DNA from: Brevundimonas aurantiaca
GTDB taxonomy: Bacteria; Pseudomonadota; Alphaproteobacteria; Caulobacterales; Caulobacteraceae
Assembly (NCBI RefSeq): GCF_014199955.1
Contig: NZ_JACHOQ010000003.1
Coordinates: 434,001-498,000, forward strand
Direction: 5' to 3'
DNA length: 64,000 bases
The translations under genes were made by a program, and so were the position numbers. The first letter of the stretch is position 1, and the number at the start of each line of letters is the position of its first letter. Under the pieces are notes generated by a model. It did no database searches, was not told the origin of the DNA, and worked only from the letters and a program-made list of their open reading frames with translations. Of the stretch, positions 15,228-23,244 are shown one piece after another.

Positions 15228-18155
15228 GTGAGCGCAGCCGCGCCTTGGAGTGTTAAGGGCATCGACCCGAAAGCCCGCGAGGTCGCCAAGGATCTTGCGC
15301 GCCGTTCAGGCATGACCCTGGGCGAGTGGCTGAACTCCATGATCATGGACGACGAGGAAGAGGGCTACGCCACGCTTCCGCGCCGCGGTCCTGTCGCCGA
15401 CACCTATGACCGCCGCCATCGCGCCCGCCGTCTGGACGACGCCTATGAGCCGTCGGACGAGAAATGGCAGAGGGTCAGCGCCTCGATCGACGCCCTGGCC
15501 GCCCGGCTGGAGGCGGCCGAGCGCCGTTCGACCGTCGCCATCCAAGGGGTCGATCAGGCCGTCGCCGGCCTGGTGCGCCGCCTGGACGGTCATGACGCCC
15601 AGACCAAAGGGCAGGCCCGGCGCATTGACGACATCGCCGAGGAGCTGCGCGAGGGGCACCGCCGTCTGCGCGCCTTCGAACGGGACACCGGTCCTCAGGT
15701 TCAGGAAGGCTTCGGCAAGGTCGAACAGTCCATCGGCGCCCTGGCGGGGCGGCTGTACGACATCGAAGAGCGTCAACGCGCCGGCGTGGCGGATCTGCGC
15801 CAGCGGATGGAGGCGGTCGAAAAGGCCGCCGGACCCGGCGCTGGCTCGGATCTTCTGGCCCAGGTCGGGGCGCGTCTGGACCAGGCGCAAAGCCGCACCA
15901 CCGAGGCCCTGAAGGCGCTGGAACGGTCCTTCGCCGATCTGGATCAGAGGCTGCGCGCCGCCGAGGGCCGGGTCGAGCCGGAAGGGGCCCGCGACGCCGC
16001 CCGGTTCGAAAAACTGGCCGAGACCCTGTCGCGTCAGATCGACAGCAACCGCGCCGAGATGATGCAGCGGCTCGACGCCGCCGAGACGGGCGCCCGGATC
16101 GACCGGATTGAACGGGCGGTTCAGGCCGTCAACGACCAGGTCCAGGCGTCCGAGCGCAAGGGCGCCCAGGGGCTGGAGGCCATGGGCCGCGAGGTCCTGA
16201 AGATCGCCCAGAACCTGAATGCGCGGATGCAGGCCGCCGAACGGGCGGGCGCCGATCAGGCCGAGGCCGTGACCCGCGCCGTCAGCCGCAAGGTGGACGA
16301 GGACCTGGCGCGCCATTCGGCCCAGGTCGATCAGACCTTCGCCCGCCACGTCGATCGGGTCGAACAGAGGCTGACCGCGACAGAGGACCGTCACGCCCTG
16401 GCGCTGGAGAAGCTGGGCGGCGAGATCACCCGCATCTCCGATCAGCTCAGCGACCGGATCGTCCAGTCCGAGCGCCGCTCGCAGCAGGCGCTGGACGACA
16501 TCGCGCGGCGTCTGTCGGAAAGCGCCGAGAAGATCGAGCAGCGTTACGACCGCGCCTCGGGCGAACTGGCCGAGCGGATGCGGCTGAGCGAGGAGCGCAC
16601 GGCCCGGCTGTTGGCCGAAGCCCGCGAGAGCATCAGCGCCCGCCAAGCCGGCGCGGCGGACCGCGCCGCCTTCGAAGACCGAAGCGCGCCGGCCGCCGAT
16701 GTCGTAGCCGAAGGGGGCTGGGACATTCCCGAGGCCGAGCCCAAGCCTCGCGTCGTCGCGGCGCGGACGGCCCGGTCGGCCGTCTCGACCCCGGTCGAAC
16801 CGGACTGGCGCGCGGCCGTCTTCCCGGACGATTCCTTCGACGACGCAGACGCCTGGTCCAGCGATGCGTCGATGACGCCCAAGACGGCGCCCTTCCCGTC
16901 GTCCTTCGCCGCCGCCGTCTCGGCGACGTCCTTCAGCGCCGAACCTGCGACGCCCGAACCCGAGCCGGAGCGCGCCCCGCCCCCGCCCCCGCCCGCGCCG
17001 ACGCCTGATCCCGCGCCCGCAGCCGAGGCGAGCCCGGTCATTCAGCCGTTCGGCGGCTTCGGCGGGGCCGACGTCGAGGATGCGCTGGACGCCACGGCCC
17101 CGGGCTTCGCCGCCCCGGCGCCGGCGGAAACCTCCGCCCTGGACGTCTCTGCGCGCGAGGATGATTTCGGCGGCGAGACGGAGTTCGTCGATCCCCGGCG
17201 TCTGCGCGCCTCCATGGGCGCCGCCGCGGCGGCGGGCCGGGCCTCCTCGACCCGCTCGACCATCAACGCCGCCCGCGCCGCCATGACCGTCCCGACCCCG
17301 GTCGAGGCGCCGCGCCAGGGTTTCGGCCTGGCGCCGAAACGCGGCGGCAAGTCCAAGCTGCAGGAACGTCTGGACAAACAGGCCGCCCGCGACGGTTCGA
17401 CCGTCAAAAAGGCCTTTCTGGCCTCGGTGACGGCGGTGGCCCTGACGGGCGGCGCCTATGCTTCGCTCAGCCTGGCCGACGGTTCGGGCCTGCCTGACAT
17501 CAACCTGCCCGGCCTGTCGGGACGCGACGCGGCGCTGGCGGCGGCCGAGCCGGCGGCCCCGCCTCTCGCCATGGCGGTGACGCCCGCCGACGCCGTCCCG
17601 ACCGCCGAGGCGGGGGCGGAGGCCTATGACCGCGCCGTGGAACAGATCGAGAGCGGCGATCCGGAAGGCGTCGAAGCCTTGAAGAAGGCGGCCAACCTCG
17701 GCTACGCCCCGGCCCAGACCTATCTGGGACAGCTCTATCTGGCCGGGGCGGACGGAGTCGCGGCCGATCCGGTCGAGAGCCGCCGTTGGGGCCGTCGCGC
17801 GGCCGAGAACGGCGACCCGCGCGGCATGCACCTTTACGGCATGCAGCTGTATGAAGGCGACGGCGGAGCCGCCAATCAGGCGGAAGGCCTGGTCTGGCTG
17901 GTCAAGGCGGCCGAACACGGCCTGCCGGACAGCCAGTATAATGTCGCGCGCATCTATGAGACGGGCGCCGACGGGGTGGCCAAGAATCTGACCGAGGCGC
18001 TGAAGTGGTACATGATCGCCGCGCGCGGCGGCGACAGCGAGGCTCAGGCGGCGGTGAACCGTCTGCGCCCGACCGCCAGCGCCACGGCCCAGCGCGCCGC
18101 CCGCACCGCCGCCGAGGCCTTTGTGTCGCAGCAGTCCGCCAAGGCGACGGGCTGA
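15228..18155 (+). CDS. podJ: polar localisation factor PodJ-like protein
   Basis: PodJ is the new-pole scaffold that recruits PleC and pilus and holdfast factors. The 975-residue protein begins MSAAAPWSVKGIDPKAREVAKDLA, with the conserved RRSGMTLGEWLN motif. It then shows a long charged coiled-coil region with repeated RxxxxE-type heptads (about 75-480), a Pro/Ala-rich disordered part (about 500-690), one membrane segment (about 727-748) and periplasmic Sel1-like repeats (about 785-930). The GTG at 15228, after GGGAG, is chosen as start. It ends soon after the Sel1 repeats, with no recognisable peptidoglycan-binding domain, unlike Caulobacter PodJ. A long open frame on the other strand is a codon-bias shadow. 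Confidence 0.88.
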   Translation: MSAAAPWSVKGIDPKAREVAKDLARRSGMTLGEWLNSMIMDDEEEGYATLPRRGPVADTYDRRHRARRLDDAYEPSDEKWQRVSASIDALAARLEAAERRSTVAIQGVDQAVAGLVRRLDGHDAQTKGQARRIDDIAEELREGHRRLRAFERDTGPQVQEGFGKVEQSIGALAGRLYDIEERQRAGVADLRQRMEAVEKAAGPGAGSDLLAQVGARLDQAQSRTTEALKALERSFADLDQRLRAAEGRVEPEGARDAARFEKLAETLSRQIDSNRAEMMQRLDAAETGARIDRIERAVQAVNDQVQASERKGAQGLEAMGREVLKIAQNLNARMQAAERAGADQAEAVTRAVSRKVDEDLARHSAQVDQTFARHVDRVEQRLTATEDRHALALEKLGGEITRISDQLSDRIVQSERRSQQALDDIARRLSESAEKIEQRYDRASGELAERMRLSEERTARLLAEARESISARQAGAADRAAFEDRSAPAADVVAEGGWDIPEAEPKPRVVAARTARSAVSTPVEPDWRAAVFPDDSFDDADAWSSDASMTPKTAPFPSSFAAAVSATSFSAEPATPEPEPERAPPPPPPAPTPDPAPAAEASPVIQPFGGFGGADVEDALDATAPGFAAPAPAETSALDVSAREDDFGGETEFVDPRRLRASMGAAAAAGRASSTRSTINAARAAMTVPTPVEAPRQGFGLAPKRGGKSKLQERLDKQAARDGSTVKKAFLASVTAVALTGGAYASLSLADGSGLPDINLPGLSGRDAALAAAEPAAPPLAMAVTPADAVPTAEAGAEAYDRAVEQIESGDPEGVEALKKAANLGYAPAQTYLGQLYLAGADGVAADPVESRRWGRRAAENGDPRGMHLYGMQLYEGDGGAANQAEGLVWLVKAAEHGLPDSQYNVARIYETGADGVAKNLTEALKWYMIAARGGDSEAQAAVNRLRPTASATAQRAARTAAEAFVSQQSAKATG

Positions 18156-18270
18156 GGCCGGGTTTCGGATCAAAGCCCCAGACCAGGGTGGCGGCGCGCC
18201 GTCCCCGTCGCTAAAGACCAGCTGTCGCCGTTCGGCGCTTTCCGTTTCGCTCCAGCCGAAGGCGCGTCCT

Positions 18271-19194
18271 TTGGATATCTATCTGCCGATCGCCGAGGTT
18301 TCGGTGAACTGGCCGACCCTGGTGATCCTGGGGGCGGTGGTCGGCTTCGTCTCGGGCCTGTTCGGCATCGGCGGCGGCTTCCTGATGGCCCCGATCCTGG
18401 TCTTCCTCGGCATTCCCCCGACCGTGGCGGTCGCCAGCCAGGCCAGCCACGTCGTGGCCTCCTCGACCTCGGGCGTGATCCGCTACGCCGGCCAGGGGGC
18501 GGTCGATTTCCGCATGGGGTTGGTGATGGCGGGCGGCGGCGCCGTCGGCGCCTTGGCCGGGGTCGAGCTGTTTCGCTATCTGCGGCTGCTGGGTCAGGCG
18601 GACCTGGTGGTGGCCCTGTCCTATCTGGTCTTCCTGGGCGTCATCGGCGGGCTGATGCTGAACGAGAGCCTGACCGAAATCCTGCGCCGCCGCCGGGGTC
18701 TGCCTGCGCCCCGCAAGGAGCGCCGCCGGCCCCTGTGGCTGTACGGCCTGCCGCTGAAGATGAAATTCCCCAAGTCGGGCCTCTACATCAGCGCCCTCCC
18801 GCCGTTCGGCCTGGGCGTTTTCGCAGGGGTGCTGTCGGCCATTATGGGGGTGGGGGGCGGCTTCATCCTGGTGCCCGCCATGCTCTACGTCCTGCGGATG
18901 CGGGCCGGCGCCGTGGTCGGCACCAGCCTGTTCCAGATCATCATAACCACCGCCATCACCACCATTCTTCAGGCCGGGCGCAACCAGACGGTCGACATCG
19001 TCCTGTCCACCATCCTGCTTCTGGGCGGGGTCGTCGGGGCCCAGATCGGCGCCCGGTTCGCCGGTCGGTTCCGGGCGGAAGAACTGCGGGCGGCCCTGGG
19101 GCTGATCGTTCTTCTGGTGGGGATCCAGATGGGGCTGGAGCTGTTCGTCCGGCCCAGCGACATCTTCCTGATCGCGCCTGGGGTCGCCGACTGA
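18271..19194 (+). CDS. sulfite exporter TauE/SafE family permease
   Basis: A 307-residue membrane protein of the TauE/SafE family with about 8 hydrophobic segments. Two internal repeats carry the motif SGLFGIGGGFLMAP and SAIMGVGGGFILVPA. The TTG at 18271 gives MDIYLPIAEVSVN, the start conserved in this subfamily in alphaproteobacteria; no ATG lies at that point. Exported anion (sulfite, sulfoacetate or other) is unknown. It is followed by a TIGR02186-type gene with TGATG overlap, a pairing common for this subgroup. Confidence 0.88.
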   Translation: MDIYLPIAEVSVNWPTLVILGAVVGFVSGLFGIGGGFLMAPILVFLGIPPTVAVASQASHVVASSTSGVIRYAGQGAVDFRMGLVMAGGGAVGALAGVELFRYLRLLGQADLVVALSYLVFLGVIGGLMLNESLTEILRRRRGLPAPRKERRRPLWLYGLPLKMKFPKSGLYISALPPFGLGVFAGVLSAIMGVGGGFILVPAMLYVLRMRAGAVVGTSLFQIIITTAITTILQAGRNQTVDIVLSTILLLGGVVGAQIGARFAGRFRAEELRAALGLIVLLVGIQMGLELFVRPSDIFLIAPGVAD

Positions 19195-20015
19195 TGCAGG
19201 CGCTTCCACCCCCTCCGCCCGCGATCGAGGCTCCTCTCACGCTTCCGGCGCCCGACCGGTCCGAGGCTACGACCGGGGAGCTGCGCGTCGCAGCCGCCCT
19301 GACCGACGCGCGGGTGCGGGTCGATTCCAGCTTCCGCGGCGCCTCGATCGTGCTGTTCGGCGCCGTCTTCAATCCGACGCCGGAACCCGCCGATGTGGTG
19401 GTGGTGGTGCGCGGACCGGACGCGCCCGTGCGTCTGGTCAAGAAGACGCGCAACATGGGCGTCTGGCTGAACAGCCGCCCGGTACTGTTCGAGGGGGCGC
19501 CCGGCTTCTACATGACCGCCTCGACCCGGCCCCTGTCCGAAATCGCTGAGTTCGGCCAGCTGCGGCGGCTGGGGGTGGGGGTCGATCACCTGAGGATCGA
19601 CGCGCCGGAGGAGAGCCGCACCGTCACCCGCTACGGCGTGCGCGACGTGGTGGTCAGCCGTCTGGGCGACGACTATCTGGACTGGCGGCGCGCGGTGATC
19701 CGGCTGAAGGAGGCGGCGGCCCTTTACGACACCGATCCCAAGGGGGTCGAGTTCGTGGACCGTGGCCTGTTCCGGGCCGAGGTGAAACTGCCCACCGTCG
19801 CCCCGACCGGCAAATATTACGCCGAGGTCTGGCTGTTCCAGGACGGGGAGCCCCAGTCGGTTTCGAACCTGACCCTGACGGTGGAGAAGGTGGGTCTGGA
19901 GCGAGACATCTATGAGTTCGCCCATCGTCGGCCTTGGCTTTACGGCCTGGTCTGCGTCCTGCTGGCGGCCCTGACGGGCTACGGCGCCTCGCGCGTCTTC
20001 AGTCGCCGGAACTGA
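19194..20015 (+). CDS. TIGR02186 family protein, partner of TauE/SafE
   Basis: A 273-residue membrane-anchored protein whose ATG overlaps the TauE/SafE stop (TGATG). Most of it is a beta-rich extracytoplasmic-type domain, as suggested by VRVDSSFRGASIVLFGAVFNP and TGKYYAEVWLFQDG. One C-terminal membrane segment (about 250-268, LYGLVCVLLAALTGYG) is followed by a short basic tail. The proline-rich N-terminus (LPPPPPAIEAPL) shows no normal signal peptide, which is odd for a domain expected in the periplasm. Function is unknown. The 3' end overlaps gluQ by 17 bases in convergent orientation. Confidence 0.8.
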   Translation: MQALPPPPPAIEAPLTLPAPDRSEATTGELRVAAALTDARVRVDSSFRGASIVLFGAVFNPTPEPADVVVVVRGPDAPVRLVKKTRNMGVWLNSRPVLFEGAPGFYMTASTRPLSEIAEFGQLRRLGVGVDHLRIDAPEESRTVTRYGVRDVVVSRLGDDYLDWRRAVIRLKEAAALYDTDPKGVEFVDRGLFRAEVKLPTVAPTGKYYAEVWLFQDGEPQSVSNLTLTVEKVGLERDIYEFAHRRPWLYGLVCVLLAALTGYGASRVFSRRN

Positions 20016-20859
20016 AGCCCAGTTCGGCCCGCAGGGTCTCGGCCGTCAGGCCGCCGGCGCGCAGTTCCGCCAGGGTCACGGACCGGTCCCGCTTGGCGTA
20101 CCGCCGCCCGTCCGGCCCTGTCAGCAGGGGGTGGTGGCGATAGACGGGGGCGGGCCAGCCCATCAGGGTCTGGATCAACCGCTGCACATGGGTGGCCTCG
20201 AACAGGTCCTGGCCCCGGATCACATGGTCGATCCCTTGTAGGGCGTCGTCATGGGCGACCGCCAGATGATAGGCGACGCCCGCGTCCTTGCGGGCCAGCA
20301 CCACATCGCCCCCCGCCTCGGGCCGCACCGGGATCACGCCGGTCTCGCCGCCCGGTCCCGTCCCTTCCTCGACGAAGGTCAGGCTCGTCCAGATCGCCTC
20401 CCCCAGGGCCTGGCGCGCCCGGTCCAGCGACAGCCGCCAGGCGAAGGGCCGGCCCTCGTCCATAAACCTCGCCTCCTCCTCCGCCGCATGGGGGCCGGGG
20501 CGCACCGCCTCCATCGCCCCGTGGGGCGCATCCCCCAGGCCGTCCAGGATATCCTTGCGCGTTCGGAAACAGCGGTACAGAAGCCCCTGACGCCGCAGAT
20601 GGTCCAGAACGGCGGCGTAATCGTCCAGATGCGCCGACTGGCGCCGCACCGGCGTCTCCCAGTCCAACCCCAGCCAGGCCAGGTCCTCCAGAATCCCGAC
20701 CTCGAACTCCGGGCGGCAGCGGGTCGGGTCGATGTCCTCGATGCGCAGGACGAACCGCCCCCCGGCCCTCCGAGCCGCCGTCCAGGCGGTCAGGGCGGAG
20801 AAGGCGTGGCCCTTGTGCAGGCGGCCGGTGGGGGAGGGGGCGAAACGGGTGGCGAACAT
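19999..20859 (-). CDS. gluQ: glutamyl-Q tRNA(Asp) synthetase
   Basis: GluQ-RS is a truncated GluRS paralogue that glutamylates queuosine in tRNA(Asp). The 286-residue product begins MFATRFAPSPTGRLHKGHAF with the HIGH-type motif, has RIEDIDPTRC, and a C-terminal KRDRS motif in place of KMSKS. The zinc-site region reads YRCFRTR, so one of the cysteines common in this family appears lost. The ATG at 20859 is chosen because the catalytic motif starts at once. Its end overlaps the convergent TIGR02186 gene. Confidence 0.92.
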   Translation of the reverse strand: MFATRFAPSPTGRLHKGHAFSALTAWTAARRAGGRFVLRIEDIDPTRCRPEFEVGILEDLAWLGLDWETPVRRQSAHLDDYAAVLDHLRRQGLLYRCFRTRKDILDGLGDAPHGAMEAVRPGPHAAEEEARFMDEGRPFAWRLSLDRARQALGEAIWTSLTFVEEGTGPGGETGVIPVRPEAGGDVVLARKDAGVAYHLAVAHDDALQGIDHVIRGQDLFEATHVQRLIQTLMGWPAPVYRHHPLLTGPDGRRYAKRDRSVTLAELRAGGLTAETLRAELGFSSGD

Positions 20860-20929
20860 CTCCCTGATCCTAGCGGTTTCCGGACCCGAACGGCGCCCCG
20901 CCCTTTTCGAGAGCCCACATCGGTCCCAG

Positions 20930-20987
20930 AGCCTGATCCGTTGAGGAGGAACCGCTTCGCGGTTCCGCTGAAACGGTGAATCAGGCT
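20930..20987. repeat. palindromic extragenic repeat (copy 1)
   Basis: An imperfect palindrome of 58 bases: AGCCTGAT (20930) pairs with ATCAGGCT (to 20987), and the centre is GGAACCGCTTCGCGGTTCC. The same central core is repeated in the copy at 21001-21062, so this is a REP-like element. It lies between gluQ and the AlkA-like gene. Confidence 0.8.
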
Positions 20988-21000
20988 CCGGATTAGAGCG

Positions 21001-21062
21001 AGAGCATGATTCACGCTTCTGCCGGAACCGCCTCGCGGTTCCGCCTGAAACGATCATGCTCT
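21001..21062. repeat. palindromic extragenic repeat (copy 2)
   Basis: A second 62-base palindrome: AGAGCATGAT at 21001-21010 pairs with ATCATGCTCT at 21053-21062, around the core GGAACCGCCTCGCGGTTCC. The core matches the first copy with one change (CTTCG to CCTCG). Such elements are common in alphaproteobacterial intergenic DNA. Confidence 0.8.
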
Positions 21063-21073
21063 AAGCGTGGGCA

Positions 21074-21730
21074 ATGCCCGTCGCCCCGACAGTCCAGGAT
21101 ATCGCCGCCGCTCGAGACGCTCTGGCCCAGGCCGATCCCGCCCTGGCGCGGGCCCATGCCCAGACGCCCGCCTTCGAATGGCGGCTGCGGCCTGGCGGCT
21201 ATGAGGGTCTGTTCCGCATGATCGTGGAACAGCAGGTCTCGGTCGCCGCCGCCGCCTCCATCTGGGGGCGCACGGTCGAGGGGCTGGGCGGGGCCGTGAC
21301 GCCGGAGGCGGTGCTGGCCCACGACGTCGAGGCGCTGCGCGCCTTCGGCCTGTCGGGGCAGAAGGCCCGCTACGGACGCGAGATCGCCCTGGCTCAGGTG
21401 GAGGGGCGGATCGACCTGGATCATATGCAGACCCTGTCGGACGAGGCGGCGATCGCCGCCCTGACGGCCATCCGGGGCGTCGGCAAATGGACGGCCGAAA
21501 CCTATCTGATGTTCTGCGAGGGGCGGCTGAACGTCTTTCCCGGCGGGGACGTGGCCTTGCAGGAGGCCATGCGCTGGGCCGACCGGGCCGAGGTCCGGCC
21601 GAACGAGAAACAGGCCTATGCCCGGGCCGAGCGCTGGCGGCCGCATCGCGGGGTGGCGGCGCATCTGCTTTGGGGATGGTATGGCGGGGTGCGGCGCGGC
21701 GAGATCGCGCTGGAGGATCACACGCCATGA
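21074..21730 (+). CDS. DNA-3-methyladenine glycosylase II (AlkA-like)
   Basis: A 218-residue HhH-GPD base-excision glycosylase that removes alkylated purines. Seen are the helix-hairpin-helix IRGVGKWTAETYLMF and the downstream catalytic Asp in FPGGDVALQEAM, plus LRPGGYEGLFRMIVEQQVS at the start of the HhH-GPD fold. There is no [4Fe-4S] cluster motif at the C-terminus. It is shorter than E. coli AlkA because the N-terminal TBP-like domain is absent, as in many alphaproteobacterial forms. The stop overlaps the TRIC channel start (ATGA). Confidence 0.9.
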   Translation: MPVAPTVQDIAAARDALAQADPALARAHAQTPAFEWRLRPGGYEGLFRMIVEQQVSVAAAASIWGRTVEGLGGAVTPEAVLAHDVEALRAFGLSGQKARYGREIALAQVEGRIDLDHMQTLSDEAAIAALTAIRGVGKWTAETYLMFCEGRLNVFPGGDVALQEAMRWADRAEVRPNEKQAYARAERWRPHRGVAAHLLWGWYGGVRRGEIALEDHTP

Positions 21731-22377
21731 CCCCGCTGGACCCCGCCCTGACCGAGCCGCTGCGCAACCCCCAGACCGTGCTGGCGGCCCTGGACTTCGC
21801 TGGGGTGGCGGTCTTCGCCGCCACGGGCGCCCTGGCGGCGGCGCGGGAAAAGCACGACGTCGTCACCTTCGCCTTCTTCGCCGCCATCACCGGGGTCGGA
21901 GGCGGCACCCTGCGCGACCTGCTCCTGGAGCTTCCGGTCTTCTGGGTGCAGGACTGGCGCTATATGGCCGTCTGCCTGTCGGCGGCGGTGGCGCTGTGGC
22001 TGATCGGCCAGAGGGACTGGCGGTTCCGCGCCCTTCTGTGGCTCGACGCCGTTGGCCTGGGCGCCTATGGGGTCATGGGGGCGGCCAAGGCCGAGGCGGC
22101 CGGCGCCCACCCCCTGATCTGCATCGTCATGGGCACCTTGACCGCCTGTTTCGGCGGGGTGGTGCGTGACACCCTGGCCGGCCAGCCGTCGATCCTGCTG
22201 CGGCGCGAGATCAACGTCACCGCCGCCATCCTGGCCGCGACCCTCTATATCGTCCTGAGGATGCCCGAGACGCCGATCTGGCCCGCCGCCATCGTCGCAG
22301 CGGTCGCCGGCTTCATGCTGCGCGCGGGCGCCCTGCGCTGGGGATGGACCCTGCCGGGGTTCCCGGCGCGAAATTGA
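21727..22377 (+). CDS. trimeric intracellular cation (TRIC/YicG) channel family protein
   Basis: A 216-residue membrane protein with about 7 hydrophobic segments and two homologous halves. GVGGGTLRDLLL and FGGVVRDTLAG are the repeated glycine-rich motifs of the UPF0126/YicG/TRIC family of potassium-permeable channels. The ATG overlaps the previous stop by 4 bases, so the two genes are probably coupled although functionally unrelated. Confidence 0.88.
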   Translation: MTPLDPALTEPLRNPQTVLAALDFAGVAVFAATGALAAAREKHDVVTFAFFAAITGVGGGTLRDLLLELPVFWVQDWRYMAVCLSAAVALWLIGQRDWRFRALLWLDAVGLGAYGVMGAAKAEAAGAHPLICIVMGTLTACFGGVVRDTLAGQPSILLRREINVTAAILAATLYIVLRMPETPIWPAAIVAAVAGFMLRAGALRWGWTLPGFPARN

Positions 22378-22508
22378 CCCGGTTTCGTCGTCGGTTCGTC
22401 ATGGCGACGTCTTCGAATCGGCGTTAGGCTATCGACCTCTGACTAGGGAAGGAGATCCGTCTTCAATCCTGTCGCCTCCATATCCTCCGCTGTGAGCGGG
22501 AGGGCCTG

Positions 22509-23069
22509 ATGCAGGTTCTCCATCGACCGCCGTCGGGCTTTCCGGCCCTGGTGCTGAATGCGGATTTTCGGCCCCTGTCCTACTATCCGCTGTCGCTGTG
22601 GCCGTGGGAGGAGGCGGTCAAGGCGGTCTATCAGGACCGGGTGGACGTGGTGTCCCTGTACGAGAAGGTGGTGCGCTCTCCGTCGATGGAGATGCAACTG
22701 CCCAGCGTCATCGCGCTCAAGACCTATGTGGATCAGGATCGCAGCCCGGCCTTCACCCGGTTCAACGTCTTCCTGCGCGACGGCTTCGCCTGTCAGTATT
22801 GCGGCGCCTCCACCGAACTGACGTTCGACCATGTGATCCCTCGGTCCCAGGGCGGTCGCACGACCTGGGAGAACATCGTCGCCGCCTGCGGTCCCTGCAA
22901 TCTGACCAAGGGTGGGCGGACGCCGCGCCAGGCCCTGATGCCGATCCGGCGCGAACCTTATCGCCCCAACGCCTGGCAGCTTCAGGAGGCGGGACGGCGT
23001 TTCCCGCCCCATTATCTGCACCAGAGCTGGCTCGATTACCTGTACTGGGACATAGAGCTCGAACCTTAG
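22509..23069 (+). CDS. HNH endonuclease
   Basis: A 186-residue single-domain HNH nuclease. The zinc pair CQYCGA, the catalytic strand TFDHVIPRSQGG and the second CGPCNLTKG form a complete HNH/zinc site. The preceding region LVLNADFRPLSYYPLSLWPWEEAV is the conserved N-terminal part of this chromosomal family. It is the last gene before the integrase of the mobile element, so it marks the left chromosomal flank. Confidence 0.88.
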   Translation: MQVLHRPPSGFPALVLNADFRPLSYYPLSLWPWEEAVKAVYQDRVDVVSLYEKVVRSPSMEMQLPSVIALKTYVDQDRSPAFTRFNVFLRDGFACQYCGASTELTFDHVIPRSQGGRTTWENIVAACGPCNLTKGGRTPRQALMPIRREPYRPNAWQLQEAGRRFPPHYLHQSWLDYLYWDIELEP

Positions 23070-23176
23070 GGTTCTTTTCAGTTGCTCGAAATGGCTCAAA
23101 CACCCTTGTGGTGGGCAGGTTCAGGGTTCGTTCTTTTACCGCTGATTTCTCGATTATCCTCCGAAATCCTCCCGGC

Positions 23177-23219
23177 TGGTGACCATGTGGTGACCAAAAC
23201 CGGGACCAGAAACGGGACC
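23177..23219. repeat. direct repeats beside the integrase
   Basis: TGGTGACCA occurs twice (23177-23185 and 23188-23196) and is followed by two ACGGGACC/CCGGGACC-type words. The position just upstream of the integrase start makes them candidate arm-type binding sites or part of an attachment site. This is a hypothesis from position only. Confidence 0.35.
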
Positions 23220-23244
23220 CCTCGTGGGCCCGAGGAGAGATCGA

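Noticed and set aside
15306..18173. 955-codon open frame antisense to podJ
   Set aside because: Codon-bias shadow in GC-rich coding DNA; low-complexity Arg/Gly-rich product with no domain, fully inside podJ.
23070..23244. possible tRNA gene as integrase target
   Set aside because: I could not fold a cloverleaf; the GGTTC words occur without the needed stems.
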